DNA of 64,000 bases from Devosia nitrariae (GCF_030160115.1 NZ_BSNS01000011.1:372001-436000); one strand, 5' to 3'; positions 25,204 to 34,115 are shown, counted from the stretch's first letter. Made by a program: numbers and translations. Notes: a model not told the origin generated them from the sequence alone.

Positions 25204-25289
25204 GGTCATTCCGGCGAAAAGCGGGAACCTTTGTTTTAGCTGACCCGGACCACCCGGAAACGGAGGTCCCCGCTTTCGCGGGGATGACC
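25204..25289. repeat. Dispersed-type inverted repeat element between divergent GH4 and AraC genes
   Basis: The arm at 25204-25229 (GGTCATTCCGGCGAAA and on to GGGAACC) is an imperfect reverse complement of the arm at 25265-25289 (GGTCCCCGCTTTCGCGGGGA then TGACC). Read in one frame the arms give the VIPAKAGT / PAFRRND type peptides often seen as false genes in many proteobacteria. It can form a long stem and fills most of the 153-base gap, leaving little room for promoters on either side. Confidence 0.75.
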
Positions 25290-25304
25290 TTTTGTAGGTG
25301 ACGC

Positions 25305-26258
25305 ATGGAGCGGACTCGTTGCGATTTTTCTATCCTTGGCACCCCACGACGTGTAGAGAAACCTTATGCCAAGACGGGTAATTTTGTGCTCAAGGATCTG
25401 ATCGCCTACGGCCACAGGGTGCGCGTATTCAGTCTGCCCCGCGCGCCGGTGCCACTCCACGCCATGGCCATCAGCGCCGGCTACGAGCAGCGCGTCAACG
25501 AGGTCTATTCCTGGGATGGGCTGCAGCGGGGAGATGCGCCCTTCCTCGTCGTACAGCACACGCTCGCCGGACGCGGACGGCTCGACTTCGCCGGCACCGC
25601 CCACGTTCTGACCCCCGGCAAGACCATGCTCCTCAGCCTGCCGCACGCCCACCGCTACTGGCTCGAGCGGGGACAGAGCTGGGAATATTTCTGGATGGTG
25701 CTCAACGGCCGCGAGGCGCTGCGCCTCGCCCGCGAGGCAATCGACGTCGCCGGTCCCGTGCTGACGCCCTCCGGGGCGGTCGTCGACAGGCTGGCGGCCG
25801 CCTGCCTCACGCTCATCAAGCGACCCGATATCGAGCCGGGCGAAGTCTCGACGGCCGCCTATGCCGCGCTGGCGGCGCTCTATGATGCGACCTTTTCGGG
25901 TCCGCGCGTTCCCCGCGCGGAGCTGCCAGCGCCCATCGGGCGCGCCATGGCTTACATCGAGGAGAACCTCGCCCGCTCGATCAACGTCGAACGCATAGCG
26001 GGCGTGGCGCAAATGAGCCGGGCTCATTTCGTGCGCCAGTTCACAGCCGTCGCGGGTACAGCGCCATCGACCTTTCTCTTTGAACGTCGCATCGAGCGCG
26101 TCGAGCGCCTGCTGTTGGCAACCGACATGAGCGTGACCGCGATCGCTGCCGCCACCGGCTTTGCCAACGCCAACTACCTCGCCAAGGCCTTCCGTCGCGT
26201 CCACGGCCTCGCGCCGCTCGAATACCGCATAGAGGCCCGGAACGCCGTCGGCGCCTGA
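25305..26258 (+). CDS. AraC family transcriptional regulator
   Basis: The 317-residue protein has an N-terminal cupin-like domain (YSWDGLQRGDAPFLVVQHTLAGRGRLDF, TMLLSLPHAHRYW) and C-terminal HTH units: INVERIAGVAQMSRAHFVRQFTAVAGTAPSTFLFERRIE and MSVTAIAAATGFANANYLAKAFRRVHGLAPLEYR. The start at 25305 has AGGTG just upstream, but the first 30 residues look unlike the family, so a later start near GTG 25386 is possible. By position it may control the divergent GH4 gene and the downstream aldo/keto reductase. Confidence 0.85.
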   Translation: MERTRCDFSILGTPRRVEKPYAKTGNFVLKDLIAYGHRVRVFSLPRAPVPLHAMAISAGYEQRVNEVYSWDGLQRGDAPFLVVQHTLAGRGRLDFAGTAHVLTPGKTMLLSLPHAHRYWLERGQSWEYFWMVLNGREALRLAREAIDVAGPVLTPSGAVVDRLAAACLTLIKRPDIEPGEVSTAAYAALAALYDATFSGPRVPRAELPAPIGRAMAYIEENLARSINVERIAGVAQMSRAHFVRQFTAVAGTAPSTFLFERRIERVERLLLATDMSVTAIAAATGFANANYLAKAFRRVHGLAPLEYRIEARNAVGA

Positions 26259-26422
26259 ACGATGCTTGCCCGTCACCCTCGTTTGTGCTTGTATGGTAGC
26301 GCGCTTTTTCGCGCCCCGTCTTCCACCAGCGCAACCCGATAAATCATCATGTTCCAAGCTGTGCCGAGCCCTTCGGCAACGGTTTTTGGGGTATGCGCTC
26401 GTCAATCGCAGGGAGAAAATCC

Positions 26423-27454
26423 ATGGAATACCGCAGACTTGGCAACAGCGGCGCGGTCGTTACCGCCTACTGCCTCGGCACCATGACATTCGGCAACGAA
26501 GCCGACGAGGAGACCTCCTTCCAGATCATGGACGACTACGCCGCCGCCGGCGGCAATTTCCTCGATACCGCCAATGTCTACTCGGCCGGCATCTCCGAGG
26601 AGATCGTTGGGCGCTGGCTCAAGGCCCGGCCGACCGAGGTCAGTCAGATGATCGTTGCCACCAAAGGCCGCTTTCCGATGGGAGAGGGGCCCAACGATCT
26701 CGGCCTTTCCCGCCGCAACCTCACTCATGCGCTCGACGCCTCCCTGAAGCGCCTGGGGATCGAGCAGATCGATCTCTACCAGATGCATGGCTACGACGCG
26801 CTGACCCCGCTCGAGGAGACCATGCGTTTTCTCGACGACAGCGTCGCCAACGGCAAGATCGCCTATTACGGCTTTTCCAATTTCCTCGGCTGGCACGTGA
26901 CCAAGGCTGCCTGGATCGCCAGGAGCCAGGGCTATTGCCTGCCCGTCACCCTGCAGCCGCAATACAACCTCCTCGTGCGCGACATCGAGCATGAGGTCGT
27001 GCCTGCCTGCCAGGACGTCGGCATGGGGCTACTGCCGTGGTCGCCGCTCGCCGGTGGATGGCTCTCGGGCAAGTACCAGCGCGACGTCATGCCGACCGGT
27101 GCCACCCGCCTCGGCGAGAACCCCGAGCGCGGCATGGAGGCCTGGAAGGCGCGAAACGCCAACGAGCGCACCTGGGCCGTCATTGACGCCGTGCGCGAGA
27201 TCGCGACGGCGCGTAGCGCCTCTATGGCGCAGGTGGCTCTCGCCTGGGTCGCCTCGCAGCCGGCGGTGACCTCAGTCATCCTCGGCGCCCGCACCCGCGA
27301 GCAGCTCGCCGACAACATGGCCACCGATGCCTTGAAGCTGACGCCCGAGGAACTGACGAGGCTGAGCGACGTCAGCAAACCGCAGGTGGATGACTACCCG
27401 TACGGTACCGGCGGTATCAACCAGCGGCACAGGAAGATCGAGGGCGGACGGTAG
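26423..27454 (+). CDS. Aldo/keto reductase
   Basis: A 343-residue TIM-barrel oxidoreductase. The catalytic tetrad is visible: Asp and Tyr in DTANVYSAG near residues 49-54, Lys in MIVATKGRF near 83 and His in YQMHGYD near 120. The C-terminal ILGARTREQLADNM binds NADPH. The length and the MEYRRLGNSG start match AKR proteins of the YajO/YghZ group. ATG 26423 has GGGAGAAAA upstream. It may act on sugar aldehydes or uronates given the adjacent GH4 and regulator, which is inference. Confidence 0.9.
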   Translation: MEYRRLGNSGAVVTAYCLGTMTFGNEADEETSFQIMDDYAAAGGNFLDTANVYSAGISEEIVGRWLKARPTEVSQMIVATKGRFPMGEGPNDLGLSRRNLTHALDASLKRLGIEQIDLYQMHGYDALTPLEETMRFLDDSVANGKIAYYGFSNFLGWHVTKAAWIARSQGYCLPVTLQPQYNLLVRDIEHEVVPACQDVGMGLLPWSPLAGGWLSGKYQRDVMPTGATRLGENPERGMEAWKARNANERTWAVIDAVREIATARSASMAQVALAWVASQPAVTSVILGARTREQLADNMATDALKLTPEELTRLSDVSKPQVDDYPYGTGGINQRHRKIEGGR

Positions 27455-27482
27455 GGCAGAAAACACCGTTCGCCTTGCGTAA

Positions 27483-27523
27483 ATATCTCTTTTGAGATAT
27501 GCTGATATCCAGCAGGAGATATC
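27483..27523. promoter_or_regulatory. Probable operator of the second vapBC pair
   Basis: ATATCTC (27483-27489) and GAGATAT (27494-27500) form a perfect 7-bp inverted repeat around TTTT. Two further GATATC palindromes follow at 27504-27509 and 27518-27523, the latter overlapping the ribosome binding site AGGAG. Several related half-sites just before an antitoxin gene are typical for cooperative autorepression. Confidence 0.6.
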
Positions 27524-27524
27524 A

Positions 27525-27770
27525 GTGCCGCTGTTCATTCGTGATGACGAGGTCGCTACAATGGCCGAGGAGTTGGCCAAGCTGACCAAAGCACGCAGCA
27601 AGACCGAGGCCGTGCGTGACGCGCTCCGGCATGAACTGGAGCGCGCTCGCGCCACTGTGCCACTACGTGAACGTCTCGTCAGGATCCACGAGAAGGCGGC
27701 AAAGCTCGGTCTTCCGAACCGGGACTTCAATATGAAGGCTTACACCGACGAGATGTGGGGCGACTCTTGA
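27525..27770 (+). CDS. vapB: VapB-type antitoxin (Rv0623/PSK transcription-factor family)
   Basis: An 81-residue protein starting with GTG at 27525: PLFIRDDEVATMAEELAKLTKARSKTEAVRDALRHELER is the ribbon-helix-helix start typical of this family (xLxIRDxEVxxLAxxLA...TEAVRxAL). AGGAG lies 8 bases upstream of the GTG, which is why I prefer it to the ATG at 27492. The C-terminus (MKAYTDEMWGDS) is the toxin-binding tail. The stop overlaps the toxin start (TGATG). Confidence 0.88.
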   Translation: MPLFIRDDEVATMAEELAKLTKARSKTEAVRDALRHELERARATVPLRERLVRIHEKAAKLGLPNRDFNMKAYTDEMWGDS

Positions 27771-28198
27771 TGTTTCTCGATGCATCGGCCCTTGTCGCCG
27801 TCATCAATCGGGAACCCGGCTGGCAGGAACTCCTAAAGCATCTGTCGGATGTGCAGAAAGCATGTTTCGTGTCTCCGCTCGTGCGGTTCGAGGCCACCTT
27901 GGCTGTCGCCCGCGCCATTGCGACGTCTGGCGGTTCGGCGATCAAGCCCACGGCGGATACGCTGGCGAGCGCACGCGAACTCGTCGATGACCTGCTTGAA
28001 GAACTCGAAGCTGAAGAAGTTCCCATTTCCCCGGAAGCGGGGGACATCGCCCTTGATGCGGCGATGACCTACGGCAAGGCTGTCGGCCATCCGGCCGACC
28101 TGAACTTTGGCGATTGCTTCGCCTATGCCTGCGCGAAAGTTCACGGCGTCGGGTTGATCTACAAAGGAGACGATTTCGCGCAAACCGACCTAGGGTGA
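27770..28198 (+). CDS. vapC: VapC-type PIN-domain ribonuclease toxin
   Basis: A 142-residue PIN protein starting MFLDASALVAVINREPGW with Asp4, then SPLVRFEATLAVARA (Glu), and ADLNFGDCFAYACAKVHGVGLIYKGDDFAQTDL with the remaining acids. All PIN acids are present. ATG 27770 overlaps the antitoxin stop by one base. It converges with the ABC ATPase gene 14 bases downstream. The target RNA is unknown. Confidence 0.92.
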   Translation: MFLDASALVAVINREPGWQELLKHLSDVQKACFVSPLVRFEATLAVARAIATSGGSAIKPTADTLASARELVDDLLEELEAEEVPISPEAGDIALDAAMTYGKAVGHPADLNFGDCFAYACAKVHGVGLIYKGDDFAQTDLG

Positions 28199-28212
28199 GA
28201 CGTCAGCCCAAA

Positions 28213-29136
28213 TCATGCTCCCTCGTAGACCCGCACCAGCCGTCCATCCGGCCGCTCGGCGAGGTGGCTGCTCGGCGCCGCGGCGAGCTCGCCGGCGACC
28301 CTGACCATCTCGGGATCTGTGGCAAGCTTTCCCGCACCCGCGTCTTCAGTCGAGAGCACCGAAGCCTTCAACAATCGCGAATAGGGATGTTCGGGTGCCT
28401 CGAGCACGGTGCGCGCATCGCCCATCTCCACGATCCGCCCCTTCTGCATAATGATGATGCGGTTGGAGATGTAGTAGGCCGTCGCCAGGTCGTGGGTGAT
28501 GTAGATCACCGAGACCCCGAAATCATCGCGCAGCGCCTTCAACAGGTTGACGATCGACATGCGCAGCGACGCGTCGACCATCGAGACCGGCTCGTCGGCG
28601 ATCAACAGCGGCGGGTTGGGAATGAGCGCCCGCGCGATGGCGCAGCGCTGCAATTGCCCTCCCGACAGTTCATGCGGATACCGCCCGTGCACTTCCGCAA
28701 GGCTGAGACCCACCTTGTGCAATGCCTCGTCCATGACCTTGTCGATCGCACTCTCATCCGAAAGATCGAGGAAACGACGGGCCGTCGAAGCGAGATAGCG
28801 GTCGATGCGCTTCAGCGGATTGAAGGCCTCGAACGGGTTCTGGAACACCGGCTGCACGTGGCTCATGAAGGCGAGCCGCTCTGCCCGGGGAGCCTTATGG
28901 CTGACCGTTTGTCCGCGGAACCTGATCTCGCCTTCGCTCGGCAGCTCTAGGCCAAGGATCATGCGGGCGAGCGTCGTCTTGCCCGAGCCGCTCTCGCCGA
29001 TGATGGTGAAGATTTCGGGCCTGTCGGTCTCGAGCGTGAAGCTCGCATCCTGCACCGCTTGCACGTGTTGGCGGGACAGCAGGCCGCCCATCGAGAACGT
29101 CTTGGACACGTGGCTGACTTCGAGAAGCGTACTCAT
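28213..29136 (-). CDS. ABC transporter ATP-binding protein (DppF/OppF type)
   Basis: The 307-residue ATPase has Walker A GESGSGKTTLARM near residues 48-60, QPVFQNPFEAFNPLKRID, signature LSGGQLQRCAIARAL and Walker B LLIADEPVSMVDAS with switch His ITHDL. The last 25 residues form the oligopeptide-type C-terminal region. It overlaps the upstream DppD-type gene by ATGA and ends the five-gene importer operon that starts at 34115. DEPVSMVDAS instead of DEPTSALDVS is a common variant in oligosaccharide importers. Confidence 0.93.
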   Translation of the reverse strand: MSTLLEVSHVSKTFSMGGLLSRQHVQAVQDASFTLETDRPEIFTIIGESGSGKTTLARMILGLELPSEGEIRFRGQTVSHKAPRAERLAFMSHVQPVFQNPFEAFNPLKRIDRYLASTARRFLDLSDESAIDKVMDEALHKVGLSLAEVHGRYPHELSGGQLQRCAIARALIPNPPLLIADEPVSMVDASLRMSIVNLLKALRDDFGVSVIYITHDLATAYYISNRIIIMQKGRIVEMGDARTVLEAPEHPYSRLLKASVLSTEDAGAGKLATDPEMVRVAGELAAAPSSHLAERPDGRLVRVYEGA

Positions 29137-30167
29137 GCCATCGCCTCGCGGCTATGGGCCTGGTGGACGTGATCGAGCGGCTCGACATCCTCCCATCGCC
29201 AGCAGGCGGTGCGGTGGTCCTTGCCGACTGTCTCGAGTGGAGGCACCTCGCGCCGGCACTTGTCGACCGCGAGCGGGCAGCGCGGATGGAACCGGCACCC
29301 CTGCGGAGGATCGGCAAGGTTAGGCGGCCGCCCCTCCAGTGCCGGGCGCTGGCTGGTGTCGCCAATGCGCGGCAGGCTCGCGACGAGATGCGCTGTATAG
29401 GGATGCTTGGGCGCAAAGAACATCTCGCGCGTCGGCCCTTCTTCGACGAGCCGGCCGGCGTAGATGATGCCGACGCGGTCCGCGACGTTGGCATGGACGC
29501 TCATGTCATGGGTGACGAAGATCACCGCTGCGCCCATCTCGCGCTGGATGTCGCGGATGAGCGAGAGCACCTCCTTCTGCACCACCACGTCGAGTGCCGT
29601 CGTCGGTTCGTCGGCGATGATGAATTCCGGGTGACAGACCGTGGCGAGCCCGATGGTCACGCGCTGGCGCATGCCGCCCGAAAGCTCGTGCGGATAGGCG
29701 TTGAGCACGTTCGGCGGAAGCTTCAGCTTGGCGAGGTGTCCAACGACACGCTCGCGGAAGGCCCGGCCCGAAAGCCCGAGCGGACGCGCAGCAAAGTCCT
29801 CGAAGGTCTTGCCGATGCGCCGCACCGGATTGAGCACGCTCATCGAGCCCTGCATGATGTAGGAAAGATGCTTCCAGCGGATCGCCTCTACTTCTTCTTC
29901 GCTCGCGGTGGTGACGTCGATGGTCCTGCCGCTGAAGTCATATTCGACCGAGCCGTCGACCACGCGGAAAGGCGGCCGGATCGCGGCCGCCAACACCTTG
30001 ATGAAGCTCGTCTTGCCCGATGAGCTTTCGCCCGCGATGCCGTAAACCTCGTTGCGGCGCACGGTCATGGTGATGTCGTCGACGGCGCGGACTTCCCGCT
30101 CCACGCCGAAATAGTTCATCTGGTAGTAGGCCTTAAGGCCATTGACCTTGAGAATGTCCTGGGTCAT
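29133..30167 (-). CDS. ABC transporter ATP-binding protein (DppD/OppD type)
   Basis: A 344-residue ATPase: Walker A GESSSGKTSFIKVL near residues 45-58 (Ser replaces the usual second Gly), signature LSGGMRQRVTIGLA, Walker B FIIADEPTTALDVV and VTHDM. The C-terminal oligopeptide domain has the cysteine motif CRFHPRCPLAVDKCRREVPP, plus one more Cys later, typical of DppD proteins that carry an iron-sulphur cluster. It is co-transcribed with the permeases; a small stem-loop separates it from the DppC-type gene upstream. Confidence 0.93.
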   Translation of the reverse strand: MTQDILKVNGLKAYYQMNYFGVEREVRAVDDITMTVRRNEVYGIAGESSSGKTSFIKVLAAAIRPPFRVVDGSVEYDFSGRTIDVTTASEEEVEAIRWKHLSYIMQGSMSVLNPVRRIGKTFEDFAARPLGLSGRAFRERVVGHLAKLKLPPNVLNAYPHELSGGMRQRVTIGLATVCHPEFIIADEPTTALDVVVQKEVLSLIRDIQREMGAAVIFVTHDMSVHANVADRVGIIYAGRLVEEGPTREMFFAPKHPYTAHLVASLPRIGDTSQRPALEGRPPNLADPPQGCRFHPRCPLAVDKCRREVPPLETVGKDHRTACWRWEDVEPLDHVHQAHSREAMA

Positions 30168-30206
30168 GGCGCCAGCCTCATATGCTTCGGTTCCTTCGCC
30201 TCCTTG

Positions 30207-30229
30207 CCCCTTCCCTCAAGGGTAAGGGG
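30207..30229. repeat. Short stem-loop of the dispersed-repeat type between permease and ATPase genes
   Basis: CCCCTTCCCT followed by CAAGGGTAAGGGG folds into an imperfect stem with a small loop. It occupies the 88-base gap between the DppC-type gene (ends 30256) and the DppD-type gene (starts 30167). Its core resembles the CTCCCC/GGGGAG arms found at 57067-57177, so it may be a degenerate member of the same repeat family. Confidence 0.45.
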
Positions 30230-30255
30230 AGCAACGGCATTGAGCACAACCACCA

Positions 30256-31113
30256 TCATGCGCCCATCCTCCGCAGCCGGCTGCGCGGATCGATGTATTC
30301 GTTCATCGAAACCGCGAGGAGGAACAGGCCGAGGAAGGTCAGGACGATCAGGATCACCGGAATGATGATCCACCACCAGACCCCGACCACCATCGCCGAA
30401 TGGTTGTTGGCCCAATACAGCGCCGTGCCGACCGTCGGGATGTTGAGATTGGTAAAGCCCAGCACCGCCAGCGTGACTTGCAGTCCGATCGACCAGATCA
30501 TGTTGGCCATGGCGGTCGAGAAGACGATGGGCATCACGTAGGGCAGGTGCTCTTCGAACATGATGCGGACAGGCGGCATGCCGGCGAAGACCGCGTGCCG
30601 GGTGAATTCTCGGTGCTTGAGGCCGAGCGCGACCGAACGGATGAGCCGCGCGTCGAACGGCCAGCCGAAACAGGCCATGATGAGGGCCAAGGTGAAGGTG
30701 TCCAGCCCGCTGCGCAGCACGAAATAGAAGAGGATGAGGATCGGAAATATCGGGATCGCGACGAAAATGTCGTTGACGAACATCAGTACCCTGTCGACCC
30801 AGCCACCGAGATATCCGGCGGTCAGCCCCACCGTGATCGATATGATGCGCGAAAGGATGGCGACGGTGACGCCGAAGCTCAGCGTGTTGCGAAAGGCGAA
30901 AGTGAGGTGCCAGAAGAGGTCCTGGCCGCGCGAATTCGTGCCGAACCAGTACTGCGCCGAGGGAGGCTGGTCGGGAATGGCGGTATAGATAGCCACCGGA
31001 TCGACCGGCGAGATGAAGCTGAGCAGGGAGAAGATGGTGATGGCGCCCACGAGAACGACGCCAATGGCAAACTCGATATTGTAACGCAGCAGGTCGCGGA
31101 AAACGCTGAACAT
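30256..31113 (-). CDS. ABC transporter permease (DppC family)
   Basis: The 285-residue membrane protein starts MFSVFRDLLRYNIEFAIGVVLVG. It has QYWFGTNSRGQDLFWHLTFAFRNTLSFGV near residues 52-80, the conserved entry to the permease core, and GLKHREFTRHAVFAGMPPVRIMFEEHLPY as the ATPase-contact loop. It has six predicted membrane spans. It lies 6 bases after the DppB-type gene. Together they form the channel of the presumed arabino-oligosaccharide importer. Confidence 0.92.
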   Translation of the reverse strand: MFSVFRDLLRYNIEFAIGVVLVGAITIFSLLSFISPVDPVAIYTAIPDQPPSAQYWFGTNSRGQDLFWHLTFAFRNTLSFGVTVAILSRIISITVGLTAGYLGGWVDRVLMFVNDIFVAIPIFPILILFYFVLRSGLDTFTLALIMACFGWPFDARLIRSVALGLKHREFTRHAVFAGMPPVRIMFEEHLPYVMPIVFSTAMANMIWSIGLQVTLAVLGFTNLNIPTVGTALYWANNHSAMVVGVWWWIIIPVILIVLTFLGLFLLAVSMNEYIDPRSRLRRMGA

Positions 31114-31119
31114 GTCGGG

Positions 31120-32124
31120 CTATTCCGCCTTTATTCTCGGGTCGAGGAGTGGGTGGATCATGTCGATGAGAAAGATGGCTGAAGCCACCGCGACAACCGC
31201 AATACAGGACACCGCCAGCACCACGGCGGAATCGCCGCCATTGACCGCGCGCACCAGCAGCGAGCCGAGCCCGGGATAGGCAAAGACCTGCTCGGTGATG
31301 ACGGTGCCCGAAAAGATGCCGCCCAGAGCCATGGCAAGAGCCGTGAGCTGCGGCACCAGTGCGTTGCGGATGACGTAGGAACCTACGATCCTGTCGCGTT
31401 TGACGCCGGCAAGCTCGGCGTAGGTCACATAGTCCTCGGTGACGATGTTCGAAACGAGCGCCCGCATGCCGAGGAACCATGTCCCGAGCCCGACGATGAC
31501 GAGCGAGGTCGCCGGGAGAATGGCGTGCCGCAGCACGGAAAGCACGAACTCAGGCGACCAGGACGGTCGCACGTTCATCGCAAACCCGCCCGAGATCGGC
31601 AGCACCGGCCAAAGGAAGCCGAAGATGATGACCATGAGGAAGGCGACGATGTAGTAGGGAATGGGTTGAACGCCGATGGCCACGACGCCGAACGCCTTGA
31701 GCAGGCGGGAGTTCTGGTAGTACCCGGCAAGGCCGCCCAGAATGTTGCCGACAAGCCAGGTAAAGATGGTCGAGAGCGTCAGCAGCCCCACGGTCCAGGG
31801 CAGAGCCAGCATCACCAGTTGCATCGCCGGCGTTGGAAAGGCGATCAACGACGGTCCGAGGTCGCCGACGACGAACCGGCCCAGGAAATTGAAGTACTGT
31901 TCATGAAGAGGAACGTTGAGCCCGAAGATCTCCGTCAGGGTCTCTCGGAGCGAATTGATGGCGCCGGGACTGTAGGTCGATTGTCCGGCGACGCGCCCGA
32001 TGATGGTCTCGACGGGGCTGATGGGGCTGAGGTGCGAGACCAAGAACGCCGCGGAAATGCCCGCGAACACCACCGCTAGAAGTTGCAGGAACCGCTTCAG
32101 GGCGAAGATCAGATAGTCGTACAT
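31120..32124 (-). CDS. ABC transporter permease (DppB family)
   Basis: A 334-residue membrane protein starting MYDYLIFALKRFLQLLAVVFAGISAAFLVSHL, typical for DppB. The signature loop is TYAELAGVKRDRIVGSYVIRNALVPQLTALA near residue 218, and it ends with a last span and PLLDPRIKAE. It is preceded by a strong hairpin and the binding-protein gene. Same operon as 28213-31113. Confidence 0.92.
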   Translation of the reverse strand: MYDYLIFALKRFLQLLAVVFAGISAAFLVSHLSPISPVETIIGRVAGQSTYSPGAINSLRETLTEIFGLNVPLHEQYFNFLGRFVVGDLGPSLIAFPTPAMQLVMLALPWTVGLLTLSTIFTWLVGNILGGLAGYYQNSRLLKAFGVVAIGVQPIPYYIVAFLMVIIFGFLWPVLPISGGFAMNVRPSWSPEFVLSVLRHAILPATSLVIVGLGTWFLGMRALVSNIVTEDYVTYAELAGVKRDRIVGSYVIRNALVPQLTALAMALGGIFSGTVITEQVFAYPGLGSLLVRAVNGGDSAVVLAVSCIAVVAVASAIFLIDMIHPLLDPRIKAE

Positions 32125-32158
32125 GAGCTGTTGTCGTCCTGCACCGGCTTTCGATAAA

Positions 32159-32184
32159 GGGGCGCCCGTTCACCCGGGCGCCCC
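32159..32184 (-). other. Intercistronic hairpin after the family 5 binding-protein gene
   Basis: GGGGCGCCCG at 32159-32168 pairs perfectly with CGGGCGCCCC at 32175-32184 around six bases. Read in the transcribed (minus) direction it is followed by TTTATC. It lies 14 bases after the binding-protein stop and 34 bases before the permease start. It probably limits read-through or protects the upstream mRNA. Confidence 0.65.
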
Positions 32185-32198
32185 TCCGGTTGGTCCGC

Positions 32199-34115
32199 CT
32201 ATTGTTGTTGCGTCGGCTTGAGCTGGGTCAGGATGTATTTCGAGTTGGCCCAGTTGGTGACGATGTTGGCATAGGGGTTCTCTTCGGCGGTCGGGAACCC
32301 GGTCCAATAGCGGGTGTCGTACGCCGAGAAGACGTTGAACGACATCACCGGAATGATCGGCATTTCGTCGACCATCAGCTTCACGAATTCATGGCCGAGC
32401 TCCAGGTTGCGGGGGTCGGTGAACTCGGTCTGGCGCACCTCTTCGATGATCTCGTCCAGGCGCGGATCCTGCCAGCGCTGCCAGTTGCGCGCCGTCTGGC
32501 GCTCACCGGGTTCGGCCAGATAATCCGAGTGCCAGCTGTCGAGGAAGAAGCTGAGGTCCGGGTCGCCGCCCCAGGTCTCGATCGACCAGGCCGTCGCGGC
32601 CGCATAGTTGCCGAGCGGCAGGGACGATGCGTAGATCTGCGGGTCGGCTTCCGCCGTTACCTGGATACCCTGCTGGCTCCACTGCTGAGCAATGATTGTG
32701 CCCATGCGGTTGATCACGCCCTCGGTAAAGGTATTGAGCGTGAAGGCGAAGGGCTGCCCATCCGGGGTCATCCACTGGTTGCCTTGCTTGGTGAAGCCGG
32801 CAGCCTCCAGCAGTTCATTGGCCGCCTCGATGTCCTGCTTCCACCAGCCGTAGCCGAACGCGGTGCGGATTGCCTCTTCGTCAGTCGGCACCTCGTCGCC
32901 GAACTGCGGCCTCACCATGTCGGCAACCTGCAGACCGATGGTCGGGTCATATGGCTTGATGGTCCGCGAGCCGGTGTCGAGCTCGTAGTCGATGAGCCAG
33001 TCCTGCAGAGGGCCGTGATAGTCCCGCGGATGCGTGCCGGTCGGCGGGATGGCGATGGCCGAAAGCGTTGCCGCTCCGCGATACGATGCCATCGAGATCG
33101 CCCGTGCATCAAGCATCAGCGCGAGCGCCCAGCGGACCCTCTTGTCCTGGAACATCTCGTTCTGATGATTGAAGATGACCATCGGCAGCGTGGGATCCGG
33201 ATGGGCGTACGGGAAGCCCGGGAACCAGCCACGCGACGTTTCCGACTGCTGCACGAGGCTGAACATGCCCTCGGGGGTCAGGTCGTGGATCATGTCGAGA
33301 TTGCCGTTCACCATTTCGATGAGCCGGTTGTCGGTCGAGGGAATGGACCGGTAGATCACATATTGCGGTCCCGGCTCGCCCCACTGGGCAATGGCCGTCT
33401 TGTCCCAGTCCTCGCGCTTCTCCCAGATATACCAGTACCCGTTCGGATCGAACGAGTGCAGGGTGTAGGGGCCAAGGCTGACGGGCGGATTGAAGTCGAA
33501 CGCCGTGACATCCTCGACCTCGGAGAAGATATGCTCCGGCATGATCCAGGCGGCGTTCCAGCGCACCGAGAACAGCGCGTGGAACCGCGAATTGGGCTGC
33601 TTGAGCGTGAAATGGACTGTGTAGTCGTCGACCGCTTCGACGCTTTCGACGTTTTCAGAGAAGGGCGCGCTCCAGACCATTCCGGGCGTCGCCATCTGCG
33701 TTTCGACGGTGAACACAACGTCGTCGGCGGTGAACTCCTCACCGTCGCTCCACAGGATGCCCTCACGCAGGCGCACCGTCATCTCTGTGAAGTCTTCATT
33801 GTATTCCCAAGGTCCGGCGGCGAGCTGATTGTAGAGCGCTCCGTCGAGACCCGCATCGGGATCGATGAACCATAGCGTGTCCAGCGCCAGCTGGTGCAGA
33901 CCGTTGGACCAGGCCGCGCCGTTGCCGGCCACCCACATATTGAACATCGGCGGATTGGTCGCCGGCTGTTCCGGGTTGTTAATGATGAGCGTCTGCTCGC
34001 GCGGAAATTCAGTAATCGGCGGCGCGGCGGCTTCACCTTCCTGACCTGTGGCGATACCGCCGACGGCCATGGAAGCGAGGACTGCCGACGCCAGAAGCGC
34101 CTTCAACTTTCGCAT
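32199..34115 (-). CDS. ABC transporter substrate-binding protein, family 5 (probable arabino- or xylo-oligosaccharide)
   Basis: A 638-residue exported protein: signal peptide MRKLKALLASAVLASMAVGG, then YNEDFTEMTVRLREGILWSDGEEFTADDVVFTVE, the family 5 hallmark. Downstream ALALMLDARAISMASYRGAA and ANELLEAAGF are typical of the ligand-embracing lobe. GGGAGGAAACA precedes ATG 34115. It is the first gene of its import operon and is followed by a hairpin. The upstream GH51 arabinofuranosidase on the same strand suggests arabinose-containing oligosaccharides as ligand; that is contextual, not proven. Confidence 0.88.
   Translation of the reverse strand: MRKLKALLASAVLASMAVGGIATGQEGEAAAPPITEFPREQTLIINNPEQPATNPPMFNMWVAGNGAAWSNGLHQLALDTLWFIDPDAGLDGALYNQLAAGPWEYNEDFTEMTVRLREGILWSDGEEFTADDVVFTVETQMATPGMVWSAPFSENVESVEAVDDYTVHFTLKQPNSRFHALFSVRWNAAWIMPEHIFSEVEDVTAFDFNPPVSLGPYTLHSFDPNGYWYIWEKREDWDKTAIAQWGEPGPQYVIYRSIPSTDNRLIEMVNGNLDMIHDLTPEGMFSLVQQSETSRGWFPGFPYAHPDPTLPMVIFNHQNEMFQDKRVRWALALMLDARAISMASYRGAATLSAIAIPPTGTHPRDYHGPLQDWLIDYELDTGSRTIKPYDPTIGLQVADMVRPQFGDEVPTDEEAIRTAFGYGWWKQDIEAANELLEAAGFTKQGNQWMTPDGQPFAFTLNTFTEGVINRMGTIIAQQWSQQGIQVTAEADPQIYASSLPLGNYAAATAWSIETWGGDPDLSFFLDSWHSDYLAEPGERQTARNWQRWQDPRLDEIIEEVRQTEFTDPRNLELGHEFVKLMVDEMPIIPVMSFNVFSAYDTRYWTGFPTAEENPYANIVTNWANSKYILTQLKPTQQQ

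Noticed and set aside
25079-25342. Frame encoding VIPAKAGT-type peptide
   Set aside because: It is produced by a dispersed repeat between GH4 and AraC genes.
20974-28198. Integrative element with att sites
   Set aside because: No integrase, transposase, tRNA or matching direct repeats were seen at the edges of the accessory patch.
32190-33875. 561-codon forward frame
   Set aside because: Antisense of the family 5 binding-protein gene, with no motif of its own.
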